Below are positions 10,189 to 21,383 of a stretch of 64,000 bases of DNA, piece by piece. This DNA is from Alopecurus myosuroides. Lineage: Eukaryota > Streptophyta > Magnoliopsida > Poales > Poaceae. The stretch is from positions 727,790,484 to 727,854,483 of the forward strand of contig CM054057.1 in assembly GCA_028641055.1 (NCBI GenBank), read 5' to 3'. The position numbers and the translations under genes are program-made. Within the stretch, counting starts at the first letter, position 1. Each line of letters starts with the position of its first letter. The notes beneath the pieces are model-generated. The model had not been told where the DNA came from and did no database searches. It saw only the letters and a list, made by a program, of their open reading frames with translations.

Positions 10189-13100
10189 ATGGCTGGCGGA
10201 AGGAAGCGTGGCGCTGGTACTCTGGCGTCTGGCGAGCCTTTCTGCGCCACCCGCTCCTCGCGCCGGCGACTGGCGCTCCCCCCACCACCGCAAAAAGCAT
10301 CAAAGAGATGCAGCGGGAGGGATTGCTACCGGCGGAGGCGGAGAAGCGCGTCCGCCTCGGGAAAAGAGAAGAGGTACCCAACCCTCAGTCGAATGAGCGC
10401 GTGGTCTTCGTGGACCACGTGACTCGAGATCTTTCTTTCCCCCTTCACCCTTTCTTCATCGGGCTGCTGTGTGCCTACGGCATACAGCTTCACGACCTTC
10501 CTCCGAACGCGATGCAGCACATTTCGTGCTTCATCGTGCTTTGCGAGTGCTACCTCGGCATTCGCCCGCATTGGGCGCTCTGGAAAGCGCTGTTCAAGAT
10601 CCGGATCTTCCGCGAGAAGCCGCGGGTGGAGTCCGAGCCTGGCGAGCCACTTCGCACGGGTGGTTTCGGGATCCAGGCGCGCCAGGAGAACGTGTACTTC
10701 AACATGCACTTCATCGACTCCGCCCAAGGCTGGCGGAAGAAGTGGTTCTACGTCGTCGACAATAGCTCGGGTGGGCTCGTAGAGTTTCACCCATTCGCAG
10801 TTCTGTCGAGGCAAGTCTTGGATCCACAAGATGTCAGCCGAGGAAATCCAGACGGTCACGCCCTTACTCGCAAGAGTAGCCGCTCTTCGAGACCAAACCT
10901 CGGGAGTAGTGCTCAACGGGATCCATCTGGCGAGCCTCTTCTTGAAGCGCAGGATCCAGCCTCTGCAGCAAAGGCCTTCCACTATGTGGGAGTATCAAGG
11001 TGCAGAAGATCCCAGCCGAGTGAGTCGCGAAGAACTTTCGAATGTAGAATTCGAAAAGAAGATCGCGGTCATCACTCGACTGAAGGTAGGGGAGCAATTC
11101 CCCGATTGCTCAGTCGAAGCTTTTTCTGCTTCAAATCCTCCTCCGGCTGAGGTTAGTTTCTTGTCTTTGACTTACTTTCATCTTCTGAATTTTTAGTCGA
11201 TAAGATCTTTCTTGTTTTCTTGTCTTCGTAGAGTCTAGCCATGGCGGACTGCTACCCGCCAGCTACGGGGGGCTGCTTCGGAGCAAGTGTCTAGTCACCA
11301 GGACGGCGCGGTTGACACCAGTGTCGCCAATGCTTCCTCGAGCTCGGAGGATGATTCTTCGGACGACGTCGAAGACTCGAATGGCGCCCTCCCGAAACAT
11401 CGTCGGGTAGATGAAGACGAAGCTACTTCAAAGGACAAATCCTTGGAAGCATCGCCTAGTCAAGCTCCTATCCATGTCACTCCACTCCAATCTCTTCCTC
11501 CTTCGGCTTCGTTTCCAGTGATAGCAGCCGCTTGGAATGCGGATGCTCTGGACGATGATGAAGAAGATGATGAGTAAGTGTTTTCTTCCTTGTTCTTTTG
11601 TAATGCCAGTCGACCAAACTCTAAATTCCGATATTGATGTTTTTCTATCTTTCACTGCAGTCTGCAGGCGATCAGCCCGCGTAGGTTTGCTGCTAACGTT
11701 CCCCCCGAAAAGAGGAACAAAGCAAAGGACGCGGGTGAAACCCCCACTGCAGGCACCGTCCAAAACTCTCCCAGGGCAGCGCCTGATGCTGCGACTGTGG
11801 AGCGAGAACTCCCCAGCTCCGCCGCTAGGACTTCGGTCTCGAAGGAGGCGACGGACAGTTCTGCGGATCCTCTCTCCCGCGCTACCGGACAGGTAAACTT
11901 CTATCTCTTGGCCTTCAAGAATTTCTTTATCGGGTGCACGGCAGTGCTCCCGATGGGAGTAGCCCCCGAGGCTGTAGTCGATCGCGTGCGATCGCCTGCA
12001 GGCTCAAAGTTCTGTTAATCTTTTCTTCATGACTTTTCTCGGGTGCACGGCAGTGCTCCCGATGGGAGTAGCCCCCGAGGCTGTAGTCGATTGTAAATAA
12101 TCGGGTACAGGCTCCAATGTAATCCTTCTAATTCTATCTTCGTGCTTTTAATTTTTATCGGGCACGGCAGTGCTCCCGATGGGAATAGCCCCCGAGGCTG
12201 TAGTCGATTGTAAATAATCGGGTACAGGCTCAAATTTGATCTTTTTAACTCTTCCGTCTTCGCGCTTTTGCAGTCACTCGTTGATTCTCTTGCGGCGATT
12301 GGTCGCCGCGTCGTTCTTGCTGAATCGGATTGCAAGTCTCTTCGAGCAGACCGCAACCGACTCCGGACTGAAAACGATCTTCTCAAGGGTGAGCTCTATC
12401 GTTCCCCTGTCTTCCACACTCCATTCTAGAGTTTTTGACAAGCGTCTCTTTGCAGCTCGACTTGAATTTGCGAATCCGAAAAGGTCAAATTTTCTGAGCA
12501 GGTAACTGCTCGAGAAGCTGACTTGACGGCCATTCGACAAGAGCTAGAGACTTCCCGCATGCAGTCGGAAGACTTCAGTCGACAGCTTGCGGACGCGCGG
12601 AAGTCCTTGAAGGAGTTAGAGAAAACCGGCAGTAAGGCCGACAGCGAGCTTGTCGGGTTCCTCCGTCCCCTTGCTGAGCGCTTCGCGGGTAAGCTTGATG
12701 GAATTTCGCGATTCTGATTCTTCACTTGGCTGTAGTTTGCTAAGTATTATTTTCTCCCTTCACAGGTATTCTGGATGTTCCTCTAGAAATCCCTGGACTC
12801 CAGCGGTGGATGTGGTAACCGATACGCTTGCCCAGCTTAAAAGGCACGCTGATGGAGTTTCTTCCATGGTCAGTGATGGTACCCAAGTGCTGGGGCAACT
12901 GTACGGTCGCCTCCTCGCCAACGCCACTCCTGCACCTGCGCTCGATGATATGTTGAAGGTCTTCTCAGAAGGAAAGCTTCTGGATGCCTTTGCAGTCGCT
13001 CAATCGGAAGCTGCGAAGACTGCGATTCAATTTGCTCTGGCGCACGGAGTCGAAGGGTTGGAGGAGGCTTACTCGTCCATTCCAGTCGATCCTTCCACGG

Positions 13101-14245
13101 GCAAAAAGGTACGGCTCTCTCGTTTTGGCGAGCAAGCCGCCATTCTTGCTCGGAAGCTTTCTGAGATTTTTGCTCGAAGAAGGGAGGGTCGACTGCTGCT
13201 AGTGGGAGTACCAATGTAGCCTCGTAGCTTTTTTATTTCTTTCCTTGAATGTAATGAACCATGGGATGTATTCCCGTACTTTTGTTGGTCTTAATCGAAG
13301 CATTGTGCTTTTGGAATTTAATCCTTTTGTTTGTACTATGTCTCCCGATGGGAGTAGCCCCCAAGCGTTTAGTCAAATGTTCGACTAGAAACAACTCGAG
13401 TAGGGCATCTCACTCCTTTCCTTGTACTTCTTCCAGGCGACTGTGTGTGCCGCGGAGTCATCGGGTGGACGTGGTAATCCAGTAAATCCACTTGTGGCTG
13501 CCGTGGGCACTTTCGCTGGCCTTCGTGATAAGGTTCAGGAGGTGAGCGTAGACTGAAAGCGCTGCGCGGGGTAGCTGATGTGGCGATATCCAAACAGAGA
13601 TTGGCAGCTGAGCGCGAGCAATTTCTGATGGATGAACTGTCTTCGATTGCAAGGGAGTTACTATGTAAGTAGTGTAGCCCCCATTCTATTTTCCTCCCCT
13701 CTGCTTCTTATCTGACTAAGTGCGATTGCTCTTTAGTTGTGAGACCATATGACAGAGAGGAGAAGGAGTGGGTGGAAAACCTCATTCATCAAGAAGTTAA
13801 CAGCACAAAACCTCATGCGAGTAATTTCTGGTCTGATCGCAGTCGAGGTTTTGTGATGGCTACCTTGAAATTTCGAGTCCGCCAGGCGAGAATTCTCGTG
13901 AGTTCTTTCCACGAAGTCCTGGTTGCGGTGAATGCTGCTTTTTATCCACTCGAGAGGGGTCCCGAAGACTGGAGTTATCTTCTCAGGCTGTTTGGACGAG
14001 AAGGGGAGGTTCGCACGTGCGTACGCAAACAAATGATGTGCGGCGCGGTTGTGGCTCTCTCGTTTGTCCGAATATGGCATCCTGAGATAGATTTGAACTC
14101 CGTAGCTCGGCGCCCAAATTATGCAATCGAAGACATCACACCGTTTTATGATGTTGTACGCCCTGCAGCCGAGAAGATTATTCAAATGACCTCTGAAGAG
14201 GTAGATAGGGTCTTAGCGACTGAGAATGCTCAGCGGTTTGACTGA
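10189..14245 (+). pseudogene. Gypsy antisense gene, 'putative gypsy type transposon' family, multi-exon
   Basis: Starts MAGGRKRGAG at 10189, shifts frame near 10300, and continues HPFFIGLLCAYGIQLHDLPPN, HWALWKALFKI, NVYFNMHFID. This matches the conserved N-terminal domain of the plant 'transposase_28 / putative gypsy type' family. A second shift near 10825 leads to SAEEIQTVTPLLARVAALRDQ up to a donor at 11152. Later exons appear at about 11231-11574, 11661-11890 and 12274 onward. They hold a coiled-coil region (READLTAIRQELETSRMQ) and a final globular part ending AEKIIQMTSEEVDRVL, stop 14245. It runs opposite to gag-pol. Function is unknown. Frameshifts make this copy defective as written. 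Confidence 0.75.
11928..12235 (+). repeat. Tandem PPT-like repeats in an antisense-gene intron
   Basis: Three units starting near 11928, 12038 and 12155 share CGGCAGTGCTCCCGATGGGA, then TAGCCCCCGAGGCTGTAGTCGAT. They lie between a donor at 11891 and an acceptor near 12273. The TAGCCCCCGAG core equals the polypurine-tract junction at 9205. Weaker versions occur at about 13339-13360, 13676 and 14356. Confidence 0.9.
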
Positions 14246-14530
14246 TTATCGGATGTGAATATCCTGTAAAAATGTTTATAGTTTGTAAAAACTGTTTGTA
14301 AGGTGTGTAACCTTGTTTTTGATGATATTTCTTTGTGATGCTTAGTTTTAGGTGTAGCCCCCGTGTATTTAATGGGGTGTGTACCTGTAACTTTTTAGCA
14401 TGTAATCGACTGGAAATCTGTCGGGTAAATATGATGAGGAAATCATGTATTTCATTGCGATGACTGAGAAGTCATGTGTTCGAGCTACAAGATTGGCTAG
14501 CATAGCCTTATTGTTGCAAAACAAGTAAAC
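14246..14530. other. Gap between convergent Gypsy genes
   Basis: AT-rich 3' sequence shared by the antisense gene and gag-pol, containing another TAGCCCCCGTG (near 14356). No further feature. Confidence 0.5.
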
Positions 14531-15663
14531 CTAGGGGTAGAATTTGCGCAGTTGCGCGATGTTCCATGGATTGGAATAGATGCCTCCGGTCTCAGGATTC
14601 TTCAATCAATAGGCTCCTCCTGGGATCACTTCGTGTACGATGAAGGGTCCTTCCCAAGGTGGTTCGAGCTTGTGTCCTTCCTTTTGCTTCAGCCGCAACA
14701 CCAAGTCGCCTACCACGAATGACCTGTGGCGTATGCGTCGACTGTGGTAATTGCGTAGTGATTGTTGATAGACCGCGGATCTTGCGAGTGCAATGTCCCG
14801 AATTTCGTCGAGTGCATCCATATCTTCTGCAAGTGTTTTGTTGGAGGTTTCTTCGCTGTAGGCTACAACTCGTGGGGCGCTGAATCGGACCTCCTCGGGA
14901 AGGACGGCTTCTGCCCCGTATACCATGAAAAATGGTGTGTATTGCGTTGATCGATTGGGAGTTGTACGGAGGCTCCAAAGTACGGAGGGTAACTCCTCTG
15001 CCCAATGTCCCGCAGCGGGATGTAGACGATCTAGCAATCTCTTTTTGATGCCAGCCGAAACTAAGCCGTTGGATCTTTCGACTTGGCCGTTTGTTTGCGG
15101 ATGGGCAACCGAAGCAAACTTGAAATTGATTCCTTTCTTCTCGCAGAACTGTTTTCCTTTGTGGTGAAGTTTGTACCATTGTCTGTAATGATGTCATGTG
15201 GTACACCGAATCTACATACTATGGAGTCGAGGAACTTGATGGCGCATTGGGCGCTAGCCGAAGTCACTGGCATAGCTTCGATCCATTGGTAATTTGTCGA
15301 CTGCGACCAGCAAATGTGTCTATCCTCCTGGTGTGGATTTGCGTAGTGGTCCAACCATGTCTAGCCCCATTGCGCAAAGGGCCAGGCGATGGGTATCATA
15401 TGCAGCTCTGTGGCGGGTGCGTGCGGCTTTGGTGAGAATCGCTGGCAGGCGTCGCATCTATCGACCAGGTTTTTTGCATCGTTGGCTGCTGTTAGCCAGT
15501 AGAATCCTGCTCGAAAGGTTTTTCCCAGTATTGCTTTCCAGCTAGCATGATGTCCGCAATCACCCTGGTGTATGTCCCGGAGTAATTCCTTGCCGTCTTC
15601 GGGTGCGATGCAGCGCTGGAGTATGCCCGAGATGCTTTGTTTGTACAATTCTCCATTAACCAC
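14531..15663 (-). pseudogene. Gypsy integrase
   Basis: The zinc-finger part (15663-15361) has the H...H...CDAC pattern around DCGHHASWKAI and RCDACQRF. The catalytic core is split over other frames: ITDNGTNF near 15170, then WAEELPSVLWSLRTTPNRST and TPFFMVYGAEAVLP. The C-terminal end reads ...WEGPFIVHEVIPGGAY, then an in-frame TGA, then NPETGGIYSNPWNIAQL to the natural stop at 14531. Integrase joins element cDNA to target DNA in the nucleus. At least three frame changes and one nonsense codon disable it. Confidence 0.9.
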
Positions 15664-15686
15664 CCGAAAGGATTTGCTACGCCTGA

Positions 15687-16417
15687 TTAGCTGTCGAGCC
15701 TCACGTGGATCGGCCGGGAACTGTTTGTTGAGCAGGTAGTCGAGATATTTCTGCGTCCAGATTGGCTCGACCAGAAAACCTGCCGTGATATGTTATGAGT
15801 TAGCTCGAGAAGCGCGATTTGCGGGCTGACCTCTGTTTCTTGTGCTGCGGGTGTCTCTACGGCTTTCTTTACTTTGACTGATCTCTTAATCATCCGCTCG
15901 AAATATATCCCTGGCGGTATGGGTGTATTCGTGGAACCCATGTTGGCCAGTCTATCCGCCTCTTCGTTACTGGATCTTGCAATATGCTTCAACTCGCATC
16001 CTTTGAAGCTTCCTTCGAGTAGATTATACATGTCGCGGTACGCGATCATGTTTTCAGCAATGGCATCGCATTCTTTCATTGTTTGTTGCACTATGAGATT
16101 GGAATCGCCATAAATCATCAATCGGGTAGCTCCACAAGCAATCGTCATCTTCATCCCGTGCAATAGTGCTTCATATTCTGCGTCGTTGTTCGATGCTGGA
16201 TCATCTAGTGGAAAGTCTAGTCGCAGGACGTATTGCAGTTTGTCTCCACGAGGTGAGATAAGAACGATTCCAGCTCCTGCTCCTTCGTTTCTTTGGACCC
16301 GTCAAAGTACATGATCCAATTGCTTGTATACTCGGGTGGGCCCGGGTGTTTGTAGCTCTGTCCATTCGCTGATGAATTCCACGAGAACTTGGGATTTGAC
16401 TGCATTGCGTCCTGCAT
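15687..16417 (-). pseudogene. Second (plant/archaeal-type) RNase H domain of Gypsy pol
   Basis: Starts near NWIMYFDGSK (first catalytic Asp). After a frame change it continues GMKMTIACGATRLMIYGDSNLIVQQ and ARSSNEEADRLANMGS. The D...E...D and HxxxxxNxxAD-like layout is that of the additional RNase H acquired by Tat-lineage Gypsy elements. It lies between the normal RT-RNase H and integrase. Confidence 0.85.
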
Positions 16418-17753
16418 AGGTGATATCCCAAGCGCCCAACTCGATGCTCCACTTCGCTATTCTTCCGGATGCCATAGGGTTGTTCATGATTGTCCCGAGT
16501 GACGCATCATTAACCACTGTAATGGCGTGTTCCTGGAAGTAATGTTTGAGTTTCGGGCTGTGAGGACAACTCCATATGCAAGCTTCTGGTAATGAGGATA
16601 TCGCTGCTTGCATGGCGAGAGCACTTCGCTGATGTAATATATTGGGCGCTGGACTCCGTATGCCTTGCCATCTTCAGGTCGTTCGACTACGATTGCAGTG
16701 CTGATGACCTGGTTTGTGGCGGCTAAATAGAGAAGAAGTGGCTCCCTTTCTGTGTGTTGCGAGAATGTGCCTGCTTTGCAGCGACCGTTTCAAGTCTGCG
16801 AATGCTTGTTTGGCTTCGGGTGTCCACTCGAATTTGTCCGTCTTCTTCAGTAGCTTGTAGAAGGGTAACGCCTGCTCTCCCAATCGTGCGATGAACCTGC
16901 TTAGGGCGGCCAATCGCCCTGCGAGCTGCTGGACTCCGCGTAGATTGGTAGGCTCCTTCATGGTGAGGATGGCTTGTATTTTCTCCGGATTGGCCTCAAT
17001 GCCTCTGGCGATACCAGGTATCCTAGGAGTTTTCCTGCGGGGACGCCGAAAACGCATTTTGTCGGGTTGAGCTTGATCCGATATGCATTAAGGGCGTCGA
17101 ATGTTTCTTTAATGTCTTCGAGGAGTGTGTCCTCTACTCGAGTTTTGATGACGATGTCGTCGACGTATACTTGTACGTTCTTGCCAATGAGATTGGCAAG
17201 GCATCTCTGCATGCAACGTTGATATGTTGCGCCTGCGTTCTTCAGCCCGAAGGGCATTGTCGTGTAGCAGTATACACCGTGTGGTGTGATGAATGCCGTC
17301 TTCTCTTCGTCTTCCTTTTTCATTCGGATCTGGTTGTATCCCGAGTAGGCGTCCAGGAAGGATAGACGTTGGCAACCTGCTGTGGAATCCACGATCTGGT
17401 CGATTCGTGGTAGAGGAAAGTTGTCCTTGGGGCAGTGCTTGTTTAGTGACGTGTAGTCGATGCACACCCGAAGGATATCCGTGTTCTTCTTGGGGACCAG
17501 CACCGGATTTGCCAACCAGGTGGATATCTTGATCTCTCTAATAAAGTTGGCGGCTAGCAGCCTATTTACTTCTTCTCCCAGCGCCTTTTGCTTGGGTTCT
17601 GAAAATCGTCGAGTCGTCTGTTTGATGGGCTTGGCGTTAGGAAAGACTTCGAGTGAGTGCTCGGCAAACTCCCTGGGTATACCTGGCATATCTGAGGGCT
17701 GCCAGGCGAAAATCTCCCAGTACTCACGGAGGAGTTTGACGAGCGCGCTTTCC
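16302..17753 (-). pseudogene. Gypsy reverse transcriptase and RNase H
   Basis: RT (17689-16958) has ANPVLVPKK, RVCIDYTSLNKHCPKD, FLDAYSGYNQIRM, TTMPFGLKNAGATYQRCM and the YVDDIVIK active site. The frame shifts near 17050, and the thumb/connection continues NPEKIQAILTMKEPTNLRGVQ. RNase H (16613-16302) has GRIAKWSIELGAWDITYAGR. This enzyme copies element RNA into cDNA. Frame changes are clustered at domain joints and homopolymers. Confidence 0.93.
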
Positions 17754-18345
17754 TATGCTGGCGAGAGGGTTGTGGAAACCATCGCGGTTTTGGCGGAATC
17801 CGTCGGGTGCACTTGGTGCTTGCGAGTGTCGCTGTTGGCGCTGAATTCCAGTTCAGGCGCGTTTTTCTTCGTGAGGGGCATGACGGAGTGGTCCGTGGTT
17901 TTTGCCAGCTCTTGTAGTTCTTCTTGCATCCCGAAAGATTTCGCGATCTCATTAAATTCTATGTCGCACTTATCCGATTTCTGGAAGTCTCCGTCAATGG
18001 TGATCACACCGTATTCGCCGGGTAGCTTGAGCTTCAAGTATGCGTAATGTGGTACGGCCATGAATCTGGCGAACGCTGTTCGACCAAGAATGGCGTGGTA
18101 CTGTGAGGGCCAGTCGACGACTTCGAAGTCCAGGAATTCCCTCCTGTAGTTGCGTGGGGAGCCCAGTACAACTTCAAGGTTGATTGTTCCGAGTGGACGT
18201 ATTGCCTTGCCCGGAACTATCCCGTGGAAGGATGTTTCTGATTCCGTTAGGCCGTCCAGGTTTTTGTTCATTCGACGGAGTGTATCCGCGTAGATGATGT
18301 GATGCCGCTGCCACCGTCCATGAATACGCGGGCCAGGTCATAGTT
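17753..18345 (-). pseudogene. Gypsy aspartic protease
   Basis: The active-site motif FMDGGSG lies near 18305-18325 in one frame. The rest follows in another: NKNLDGLTESETSFHG, RREFLDFEVVDWPSQYHAILGR and YLKLKLPGEYGVITI. The LGR...Y block is the C-terminal part of Ty3-type proteases, which cut the Gag-Pol polyprotein. One frameshift sits directly after the catalytic motif. Confidence 0.85.
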
Positions 18346-18823
18346 GCCAATTTGAGCTTGAATGACAAGGGCGGCGTGTCCTGGTCGATAGACTCGTGGC
18401 GGGTGGTCTTCTTTCGAGAACGTGATTGGCTGCTCGGCCATCTTCAGGTACTCGGGCTTCGTTGGTGGCGTCTGCACTGCCATGCATATTTGTCTCGAGT
18501 TAGTTTTTTGAGCTCTGCGAGAGAGGCATACCTTCTGTATCATCCCGAGGAGTTGTCCGTGCGGAGTCGGGTATGTATTTGCTCCCGTGTTTTGTTGTTG
18601 TGGTGCTGGCAATGCGGCGAGTGCCATGTTTGGGTTGGCCGGGAGGTGGTGGCGGTGGTAGCTGGAATTGTTGTCCGCCTCCTGGTAGTGGTGGATAGTT
18701 TTGGGTGGAAGCGAATCTTTTCTTGGCGAGCGCGTCCGAGATTTCGATGAACTTTCGGCAATCCTTGAGAAGGTGTGTTGCCTTAGTCTTGCCCGTGCGC
18801 TTGTCTGTGAACAGATGTAGCGA
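18346..18823 (-). pseudogene. Gypsy gag-protease linker, frameshifted
   Basis: After the gag stop at 18824, the same frame continues SLHLFTDKRTGKTKATHLLKDCRKFIE. It shifts near 18680 to NMALAALPAPQQQNTG and then ITFSKEDHPPRVYRPGHAAL, toward the protease. Proline-rich and without a clear zinc knuckle. Confidence 0.75.
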
Positions 18824-20812
18824 TCAGTACGCATCGAGGTCTTCCTCGGGTGATTTTTCTTCTGCCTTTGGTCTCCATTCGCGACTTCCACGACGACTGG
18901 AGTCGCGACTTCGCGTGAATTCTGCTGCCACTAGTTCTTCTCTATCCTCGTGGTCGTAATATTTTCTTCTCTTTCTTCGCCCATGACGGTCTTCGTCGTG
19001 CGTGGGCGATGATGTTCTTTCATTGCGTACTGCGTCTTCTCCATTGGCCCATTTTTCGGCTATGACCATGAGCTCCCCTATGGTTTTGGGCGCAGCTCTG
19101 CCGAGTTCTTCTCGAAACGCGGTTCTTCTTGCTCCTTTGGCGAAGGCCTCAATCGCCACTTCTTCAGAGATTGTCCCTGCGGTGTTCCTGAGCGTGTTCC
19201 ACCGCTGGATGTATTCTCGTGTGGATTCACCACTTTTCTGTTTGCAAGCTCGTAGTTCTTCGATTGTAGCTGGCCTTTTGTAGATCGACTGGAAGTTTTT
19301 GCAGAAATCGCGATGCAGGTCGTCCCACGATGCGTAGCAAGATCGTGGTCTCCTCTCCAGCCAGCTGCGGGCCGCTCCGGCTAGGTGCAAATTGAGGTAT
19401 TGCATGGCTGTGTTCTTGTTACCACGTTGGCATTTTACCGCCGTGAGGTAGTCGCTTAACCACTGGGAGGGCTCGAGTGAGCCATCGTATTTTGTCACCT
19501 CCGAGCTGAGCTTGAATCTCTTGGGTAGAGGTGCTTCACGAATACTGCGAGCAAAACAAAGTGCTCCGCAGGTTTCGTCGTCCGAAGACCCGGATGAGGA
19601 GCGTTCGCGATATCGTGAAGCCCTTGCTTTATCCACCTTCTTCTGGGCGAGATCGGATCGTGCGTCGTACCCGGACCGGTCACGGTCGCTATCTTTTCTT
19701 GGTTCCTTGCTTCGTTTTCTCGAGCGGCTGCTGTGGTGCCGCGAATCTTTGTCTCTCGGGCTGTCGTCGCTGCTGCTTCGACTATCGCCGCGGCGTCGAG
19801 CCTCTTTTCCTCGGCCGCGACGCGGCGATTTATCCTTTCTCGGAGAGGAGCTCCTGTGCCTGCGGGGCGTATCTTTGTCTTTGTTCTTCTCCTGTCGCGC
19901 CTTCTCCAGTTGTTCCTTGCGATCGTGGGAGGCGAGTTTCGTGGCTGCCAGCCCTAGACCCTTGCGGATATGCTTGTATTGTTCCACCCGAGGATCGCTG
20001 TCCGTCGGCTGGTTCATCTGCATGTAGGTTGCTGCGGCTAGAATTGCAGCGGCTGGAGTTTGCGGGTAGACGTTTCCATCGTCGTCAACCCTCATGAAAG
20101 AAGACGTGGTAGACCTGTTGGTCCCAGCCATAGATTCGTGGTCCCTCGTCGATGCTGCGGGTCCTTTTCCCCCGGGTCGGGTACCGACCGAAGGTGCAAG
20201 GGACAGCTCGGCTCGACGTAGGCTTGACTCATCCGCCGCTCTCCTGCGACGGGCTAGATCTGCTCGGGCATCCTTGATGTTTGAGGCCGCTCTCACTAGG
20301 TGATAGTGGTAGGCGGTTAGGTCTTCCTGCGTGGCACCTGCTGCAGGTGGCTGACTCTTTCGCATGGATTCCTTGGCTCTTTTCCAGGCTTCCCGCGAGA
20401 CGCCGATTAGATCGCGCTCGGTTGCGCTATATTCAGTTTCCGAGGGCTGTTCCGACCCTGCCATGCAGACTTGGGCCAGTCGTGGTCCGTGTGTCTTAGG
20501 CGCAGATCGGGAAGCTCTTCGCACCCGAGAGGGTTCCTCTGTTGAGAGTGCGTGGTAGTCGATCGTGTTGAAGCGGATGGACTCGCCGCTTTTCTCCATA
20601 GGGAAGCGTGAGTTGACGGCTCCAGATTCGGGTTCAGATTCATCCGAGAAGTGGTTCCGTCTCTGTTCGCCATGAAGTTGAAACTTCCGAACGTCAGGGT
20701 GACGCTCTTCTCCAGATCCTCGAATACCGGGCGTGATTCCGGCGAGTGAGGCGTGACTATGACGGATCCGATCCGTACAGGATTGTTCGGAGCCGTAGTC
20801 GATGGTTTCCAA
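18824..20812 (-). pseudogene. Gypsy gag
   Basis: A 662-codon frame. The N-terminal third has ERDLIGVSREAWKRAKESM. A long Arg/Ser/Asp-rich stretch (about residues 310-420) follows. The retrotransposon gag capsid domain is at about residues 435-580 (YDGSLEPSQWLSDYLTAVKC, AARSWLERRP, IEELRACKQKSGESTREYIQRW). Gag forms the virus-like particle. A further in-phase-like segment upstream in another frame (RWKPSTTAPNNPVRIGS near 20800) shows the true start lies upstream and that a frameshift occurs near 20620. The TGA at 18824 follows EEDLDAY and is probably a nonsense mutation, since homologous sequence continues beyond it. Confidence 0.9.
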
Positions 20813-20864
20813 CGGGAGTTGGATGTCGATGAAGCCGAAGATGCCGGTGATCCAGCGCCCGCGA

Positions 20865-20882
20865 TCCCCACGGTCGGCGCCA
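20865..20882 (-). promoter_or_regulatory. Gypsy primer-binding site
   Basis: Two bases inside the 5' LTR, the minus strand reads TGGCGCCGACCGTGGGG. Its first eight bases match the complement of the 3' end of tRNA-Asp, a common primer for grass Gypsy elements; the rest matches only partly. Confidence 0.6.
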
Positions 20883-20884
20883 AT

Positions 20885-21378
20885 TGTCGAAGCTCTGGCT
20901 CCACAAATCCCTCGGGTGACCCTATCGGGTTTCGACTAGGAGACGTCATAGGCGCTGGTGAAATCGTCGGCTTGACAGGGGGGCGAGATTTACCCAGGTT
21001 CGGGGCCCTCGTAGAGGTAAAACCCTTACTCCTGCCTTCTGTCGATCTGTATTAGATGATTAGATCGGTTACAGGATGCTCGAATCGAGAGTAGATCTCG
21101 ATTTTCAAGGCTTTTGTGGTCGTGCGGTATTACTTGGTCCTCTCCTTGGGGGCTCTCCTGGCTTTATATAGGTAGCCAGGTCTCGAGTTCAACCCGGAGA
21201 GGACACAAACCCTAGTTTCGGTCGGTTACAAATTCTCTAACTTAACCCGCAAGTTGATGCGGGTGGGCTTTTCATGGGCCTTCTAGAGTACTCCAAGGGC
21301 GCTTCCTGTTGGGCCTTGTCCAGAAGGCTTGAGAGGGGGTGTCCTTACTCGCAGGGTCCAAGATCCATGCCTTCGTCA
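20885..21378 (-). repeat. Gypsy 5' LTR (element orientation)
   Basis: 494 bp, TG...CA, two substitutions from 8710-9203. CTATATAAAG on the minus strand at 21162-21171 is the likely TATA box that drives gag-pol. Confidence 0.96.
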
Positions 21379-21383
21379 GGCAT

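Larger units (their letters stand above)
8710..21378 (-). mobile_element. Complete Ty3/gypsy retrotransposon, Tat-like, with antisense gene
   Basis: 12,669 bp, flanked by GGCAT. LTRs at 8710-9203 and 20885-21378 are both 494 bp and differ at only two positions (near 8952 and 9035 in the first), so insertion is recent. gag-pol runs on the minus strand (20880 to 14531). The domain order is gag, protease, RT, RNase H, a second RNase H, integrase, and the extra RNase H points to the Tat lineage. Between integrase and the 3' LTR lies 5.3 kb with a spliced gene on the opposite strand, also a known Tat-lineage trait. gag-pol has several frameshifts and stops despite the young LTRs. Confidence 0.95.

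Noticed and set aside
10326..10982. 218-codon minus-strand frame inside the Gypsy
   Set aside because: Opposite strand carries the conserved antisense-gene domain; this is its shadow.
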